Source: an uncultured Dialister sp. (GTDB lineage: Bacteria > Bacillota > Negativicutes > Veillonellales > Dialisteraceae). From it: a stretch of 64,000 bases of DNA. A program made the position numbers and the translations under genes. Positions within the stretch are counted from its first letter, which is position 1; every line of letters begins with the position of its first letter. The DNA lies in contig URIB01000003.1 in NCBI GenBank assembly GCA_900547785.1, forward strand, positions 1-64,000, given 5' to 3'. Below, one piece after another: positions 62,814 through 64,000 of the stretch. The notes beneath the pieces were generated by a model. It searched no databases. It had not been told where the DNA came from and saw only the letters and a list, made by a program, of their open reading frames with translations.

Positions 62814-62838
62814 AAAAAAACCTCCCGCTTCAGGGAGG
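62814..62838 (-). terminator. Riboswitch terminator overlapping the ribD ribosome site
   Basis: CCTCCC (62833-62838) pairs with GGGAGG (62821-62826) around TGAAGC, followed by seven U residues that abut the ATG. The 3' arm is the Shine-Dalgarno sequence. Confidence 0.88.
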
Positions 62839-62865
62839 TAAGAGCAGCACGCACAAAAACACGGT

Positions 62866-62986
62866 TCTTCTCTCATCCAGACTGTACTGTCGGCTTTGGA
62901 TTCACACCAAAATCAGCCTTACGGCTCGTGGGCTTAAGGAAAACCTTTCACCACCGGTCGGGATTTGCACCCTGCCCTGAAGATAT
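62866..62986 (-). promoter_or_regulatory. FMN riboswitch (RFN element)
   Basis: Conserved RFN blocks appear in order on the minus strand: TCTTCAGGGCAGGGTG, CCCGACCGGTGGT, GCCCACGAGCC, TGGTGTGAATCCA, AAGCCGACAGT and AGTCTGGATGAGAGAAGA. By family knowledge FMN binding favours the downstream terminator and turns ribDEBAH off. Confidence 0.98.
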
Positions 62987-63003
62987 ACCTGATTGACTTA
63001 CTT

Positions 63004-63031
63004 ATTATAGCAAATCATAAAATAAAATCAA
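63004..63031 (-). promoter_or_regulatory. Promoter of ribDEBAH
   Basis: TTGATT (63026-63031) and TATAAT (63004-63009) with a 16-base spacer, just upstream of the RFN element. Confidence 0.72.
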
Positions 63032-63051
63032 TCAACTAAAGAAGTTGTGTC

Positions 63052-63717
63052 TCATAAAATGCAGGCAACCCTTTCAAATATTTCAGAAGAAACTTCTTCT
63101 ACACTTCGCATCCGCTTTCCGTAAACACACGAAATTCTTTGCCACCCATATTTTTCACATAGTGTCTGGTACGCAGAGTAACATTTCTCCAAATATTCCA
63201 AGTGCTGCTCATGAATATCCATAGAACCTCCTCTACCGGCTCTTTCTCGCACCAATTCTTTAGAAACTGCAAGAGGGACATCCAATAAAATGACCCTGTC
63301 CGGACGAGGTAATTCCAATTTTTTATACTCCGTTTCATCAAGCCAATTTAAAAATTCCTCACGCTTTTCTTTTTCATCATACTTTGTCATCTGATGAACC
63401 ATATTGCTTGTCGTATACCGGTCAGCAATAACAATGCCGCCCTCTTTATAAAATGATTTCCAACAGGTATGGTAAGATGCAAACCGATCTAAGGCATAAA
63501 ACAAAGAAGCTGCATAAGGATTCACTTCGCCGGGATTTTTTCCGAAATCTCCCTGTAAATACATTTTCACCAAAGCGGAGGACGGACTTTCATAGTCAGG
63601 AAAAGATACATGCATTACTTTCTTCCCTGATTTTTCAATTTTTTCTCTTAAAATATTCGACTGGGTTGCTTTCCCGCTCCCATCTATTCCTTCGAGCACA
63701 ATCAATTTTCCGCTCAT
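63052..63717 (-). CDS. tmk: Thymidylate kinase
   Basis: Phosphorylates dTMP to dTDP. The P-loop is GIDGSGKATQ (10-19), and IADRYTTSNMVHQ near residue 96 carries the DRY motif; a lid segment RERAGRGGSMDIHE lies near 155. It has 221 residues, slightly above the usual 205-215. CAGGAG precedes the ATG. It is separated from pth by a terminator. Confidence 0.93.
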   Translation of the reverse strand: MSGKLIVLEGIDGSGKATQSNILREKIEKSGKKVMHVSFPDYESPSSALVKMYLQGDFGKNPGEVNPYAASLFYALDRFASYHTCWKSFYKEGGIVIADRYTTSNMVHQMTKYDEKEKREEFLNWLDETEYKKLELPRPDRVILLDVPLAVSKELVRERAGRGGSMDIHEQHLEYLEKCYSAYQTLCEKYGWQRISCVYGKRMRSVEEVSSEIFERVACIL

Positions 63718-63782
63718 TTTATATCTCCTGTTCAGAATTTCTTTTTCTGCTTTTTATTTTATCATCAATCATAATATTCCAC

Positions 63783-63806
63783 AAAAAAAGAGCCTTTCAG
63801 CTCTTC
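63783..63806 (-). terminator. Terminator overlapping the pth stop codon
   Basis: AAGAGC / GCTCTT hairpin (63800-63805 with 63788-63793) with a seven-base U run; the 5' arm includes the last codons of pth. Confidence 0.78.
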
Positions 63807-64000
63807 TTTTCTTTTTTCGGATTAAAAAGGTTCATTGCCCTGTCAACGGTTGTTTCCAATGCACATTCAATGGAATCGGCCGTATATTTTTTTGCCGCTT
63901 CAATCAATGCTATGTCTTCTCCATAAGGACGACTGAGTACATGATCAATTACAGTATGTCCGTCCTTCGGATGTCCTACTCCGATACGAAAACGGACAAA
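63797..64000 (-). CDS. pth: Peptidyl-tRNA hydrolase, C-terminal part only
   Basis: Recycles peptidyl-tRNA. The 67 visible residues read RIGVGHPKDGHTVIDHVLSR, the conserved C-terminal half of Pth, and end AMNLFNPKKEKKS. The N-terminal catalytic His region lies beyond the window edge. Confidence 0.9.
   Translation of the reverse strand, partial: FVRFRIGVGHPKDGHTVIDHVLSRPYGEDIALIEAAKKYTADSIECALETTVDRAMNLFNPKKEKKS

Noticed and set aside
1..64000. tRNA, rRNA, tmRNA, RNase P RNA or CRISPR arrays
   Set aside because: No T-loop/acceptor pattern, conserved rRNA or ribozyme core, or regularly spaced direct repeats were seen on reading through the intergenic regions.

Overview
The window looks like a chromosomal segment of a low-to-mid GC Bacillota, most probably of the Negativicutes (a Veillonellaceae or Dialister-like genome). 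The basis is T-box leaders before valS and glyQS, an FMN riboswitch before ribDEBAH, the SufCBDSU order, two-gene glyQ/glyS, small CHR-domain pairs, a LarA homologue, and a periplasmic-adaptor lipoprotein that hints at a second membrane. The taxon is an inference from gene content and was not tested by a search. Most genes lie on the minus strand. No rRNA, tRNA, CRISPR array, prophage or intact insertion sequence was seen.

Layout. 1-4.2 kb: valS with a T-box leader, then folC (cut by the window edge). 4.3-10.6 kb: purine operon purE-C-M-N-H-D with an unusual hairpin-rich leader. 10.7-14.6 kb: dusB, a divergent LysR regulator and a BCCT transporter. 14.6-24.8 kb: ftsY and smc, an alkylation-repair pair (ogt, mpg), an adaptor lipoprotein, an FprA flavoprotein, a small membrane protein and an NhaC antiporter. 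25.0-28.6 kb: a flavodoxin, a two-gene DNA-metabolism unit (radical SAM plus partner) behind a possible SOS-type operator, and sodA. 28.7-31.9 kb: glyQS with a T-box. 32.0-37.0 kb: the SUF iron-sulfur operon. 37.1-39.9 kb: a DEAD-box helicase whose motif II reads DEGD, and rpsF-ssb-rpsR. 40.0-46.7 kb: orphan citC, a chrA pair, a HerA-like ATPase/rhodanese/LarA unit and a HAD phosphatase. 46.7-51.5 kb: a MATE exporter with a structured leader, an orphan 93-residue ORF, a UgtP-like glycosyltransferase, HU and a long non-coding stretch. 51.5-58.2 kb: folP-folB-folK-mfd and a SpoVB/MurJ-like flippase, tightly overlapped. 58.3-59.2 kb: a tiny independent transcription unit and a DUF47 protein. 59.2-63.0 kb: ribDEBAH under an FMN riboswitch. 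63.0-64.0 kb: tmk and the 3' end of pth.

The genes are mainly housekeeping: nucleotide, folate and flavin synthesis, translation, chromosome segregation, Fe-S assembly and DNA repair. No clearly new multi-gene system was found. The least explained features are non-coding or regulatory: the purE leader, the MATE leader, the structured RNA upstream of hup, the paired GAAC-N4-TTTC repeats at the radical SAM promoter, and the 160-bp mini-unit at 58.3-58.5 kb. Promoters and terminators were found by eye. Residue positions for well-known motifs were counted by hand and are approximate.
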